A stretch of 15,829 nucleotides of DNA from Alphaproteobacteria bacterium. Its GTDB lineage: Bacteria > Pseudomonadota > Alphaproteobacteria > Zavarziniales > Zavarziniaceae. The notes beneath the pieces were generated by a model that made no database searches, was not told the origin of the DNA, and was given only the letters and a program-made list of their open reading frames with translations. Within the stretch, counting starts at the first letter, position 1. Each line of letters opens with the position of its first letter. Location of the stretch: assembly GCA_021774355.1 (NCBI GenBank), contig JAJFJE010000282.1, positions 1 to 15,829 of the forward strand, in the 5' to 3' direction. A program made the translations under genes and the position numbers. Below are positions 14,759 to 15,829 of the stretch, one piece after another.

Positions 14759-15829
14759 TTAATTGACCGCGACAGCCGGCGCCTGGGCCGGCCTGCTGCG
14801 ATCGAAGAAGCGGTCGGCGAAGATCGCTTCGGTGGCCACGCCGTGTTGCAGCAGCAAGGCCTCGGCGGCGTCGACCATGGGCGGCGGGCCGCAGAGATAG
14901 GCCTGGGATTCGGCCAGCCCGTCCACGCCGGTCAGAAAATCGGCGACCAAGCCGCGGGCGCCGCGCCAGTCGCTGCCCTCGGGCTCGGCCGACAGCACCG
15001 GCAGGAAGCGGAACGTCCCGGCCCAGCGCCGGCCGATCTCCGCGAGGTCGTCCAGGCAGAACAGGTCGGCCTGGGTGCGGGCGCCGTACAGCAAGGTGAC
15101 CGGCCTGGCGCAATCCTGCCGCAGCGCCTGTTCCAGGATGCATTTGAGCGGCGCCAGGCCGCTGCCGCCGCCGACGCAGACGATCGGGTTGTCGCCCTTG
15201 CGCAGGCGGAACTGACCCATCGGCCCGCGCAACATCAAATGGGTGCCGACCCGGCTCTTGCCGAACAGCCACTCGGTAAACGCTCCGCCCGGGACCTTGC
15301 GGACATGGAATACGGGGCGATCGGTCGCCCCCTCGGCCGGCGAGGCGGCAAAGGAGTAGGACCGGGCGCCCTCCACCCCGTCGACCTGCAGGTCGGCATA
15401 TTGGCCGGCCACGAAAAGCAGCGGCCGGTTGAGCTTCAGCCGCAACTCGGCGATATCGTGGGTCAGCGGCGTCACACTGGCAATCTCGCCCTCGAACAGG
15501 CTGGGCGGAGGTCCGATCTCGCTGATCAGCGCGGGCAGGAAGATCGACAGGTCCGACCGGGGCAGGCTCTGGCAGCCGAGCCGCCAGCCGGCGCGCAGGT
15601 CATCGCCGGTCAGGGAGACGGCCGACGGCGCCAATTCGCTGATCTTGCCCTCGTCCAGGCGGTAGCGGCAGGTGCCGCAGGTGCCGACCTTGCAGTCATG
15701 GGGAAAGCCGACCCCGGCATTCTGTGCGGCCTCGAGTAATGTCTGACCACGAACCACCTCGAACTGCAGATCATGGGAGGTCACCGTCACGGTCAGCGGC
15801 GGCTTCTTCCCGAACAAGGCCTTGAACAT
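14759..15829 (-). CDS. xylA: XylA-like ferredoxin-NAD(P)H reductase, electron-transfer component of a xylene-type monooxygenase
   Basis: 356 aa. The ATG occupies the last three bases of the window, so its ribosome site cannot be seen and a longer N-terminus cannot be excluded. An N-terminal plant-type [2Fe-2S] domain has Cys46, 51, 54 (FPHDCKVGTCGTC) and Cys86 (LGCQ). The FAD-binding domain has ARSYSF (155-160), and the NAD domain has GGGSGLAP (220-227) and CGPPPMVDAAE (313-323). The FPHDCKVGTCGTC and ADRFF patterns and the length (~350 aa) fit XylA of xylene monooxygenase, or the similar p-cymene monooxygenase reductase, better than BenC/XylZ. Such proteins pass electrons from NADH to a membrane di-iron hydroxylase (XylM, AlkB family), which is expected directly upstream beyond the right edge. 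It might also serve the BenAB-like dioxygenase, which lacks its own reductase here. Confidence 0.88.
   Translation of the reverse strand: MFKALFGKKPPLTVTVTSHDLQFEVVRGQTLLEAAQNAGVGFPHDCKVGTCGTCRYRLDEGKISELAPSAVSLTGDDLRAGWRLGCQSLPRSDLSIFLPALISEIGPPPSLFEGEIASVTPLTHDIAELRLKLNRPLLFVAGQYADLQVDGVEGARSYSFAASPAEGATDRPVFHVRKVPGGAFTEWLFGKSRVGTHLMLRGPMGQFRLRKGDNPIVCVGGGSGLAPLKCILEQALRQDCARPVTLLYGARTQADLFCLDDLAEIGRRWAGTFRFLPVLSAEPEGSDWRGARGLVADFLTGVDGLAESQAYLCGPPPMVDAAEALLLQHGVATEAIFADRFFDRSRPAQAPAVAVN

Noticed and set aside
9245..14762. Long plus-strand open frames opposite the catabolic genes (9245-10612, 12122-13507, 13461-14762)
   Set aside because: Same reason: antisense shadows of well-supported genes, with no domains of their own.
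14712..15272. N-terminal extension of the XylB-like frame up to 15272
   Set aside because: It lies within the reductase gene in another frame; the ATG at 14711 has a ribosome site and gives the family's normal length.
14759..15829. Calling the reductase BenC/XylZ because of the adjacent BenAB-like genes
   Set aside because: The FPHDCKVGTCGTC iron-sulfur motif, the CGPPPMVDAAE segment and the ADRFF end fit XylA-type monooxygenase reductases better, and the neighbouring XylB-like gene agrees with that.
1..15829. Insertion sequences, phage genes, tRNA/rRNA, CRISPR or toxin-antitoxin genes
   Set aside because: No transposase or integrase frames, no spaced direct repeats and no tRNA-like folds were recognised on either strand.

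Overview
The window is a high-GC stretch of Gram-negative, probably proteobacterial, DNA. An alphaproteobacterium is plausible but not proven. Signs are outer-membrane and periplasmic proteins with signal peptides, purine-rich ribosome sites, and catabolic genes of the TOL/benzoate type. It is an accessory catabolic locus for an alkyl-benzene or aryl alcohol. No RNA genes, insertion sequences, CRISPR arrays or integrase genes were seen.

Left block (1-5980, minus strand): four genes in one direction. In transcription order they are a secreted Ycf48-like beta-propeller protein, an RND/MMPL-type membrane transporter (4-base ATGA overlap), a DUF1302-type outer-membrane beta-barrel, and the start of a probable DUF1329 exported protein that runs off the left edge. 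Together they look like an envelope-spanning system for moving a hydrophobic compound.

Control region (5981-7213): no credible gene. On the minus strand, facing the left block, there is a strong candidate sigma-54 promoter (6258-6275) with a XylR/DmpR-type upstream activating sequence about 120 bp further upstream (6386-6409). Closer to the gene is a sigma-70-type promoter (6049-6077) with an inverted repeat in its spacer and a perfect palindrome just upstream (6093-6107). The left block therefore seems to have tandem promoters.

Regulator (7214-9028, plus strand): a XylR/DmpR/MopR-family sigma-54 activator with an aromatic-sensing domain whose Zn ligands are conserved, an AAA+ domain and a Fis-type HTH. 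A GC-rich hairpin (9053-9078) separates it from the convergent right block.

Right block (9086-15829, minus strand): in transcription order, a XylA-like reductase (partner of a XylM-type methyl hydroxylase, so xylM is expected just beyond the right edge), a XylB-like aryl-alcohol dehydrogenase, BenA/XylX-like and BenB/XylY-like ring-hydroxylating dioxygenase subunits, a Tdh-like zinc dehydrogenase of unknown role, and a XylC-like benzaldehyde dehydrogenase. The implied route is Ar-CH3 to Ar-CH2OH to Ar-CHO to Ar-COOH to the cis-diol carboxylate. The TOL 'upper' enzymes and the first 'lower' enzyme are thus mixed in one gene row. No BenC-type reductase and no BenD/XylL-type diol dehydrogenase is present in the window.

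Most novel hypothesis: the aromatic-responsive sigma-54 activator controls not only degradation enzymes but also a DUF1329-DUF1302-RND-Ycf48 envelope system, linking aromatic sensing to uptake or efflux of the hydrophobic substrate.
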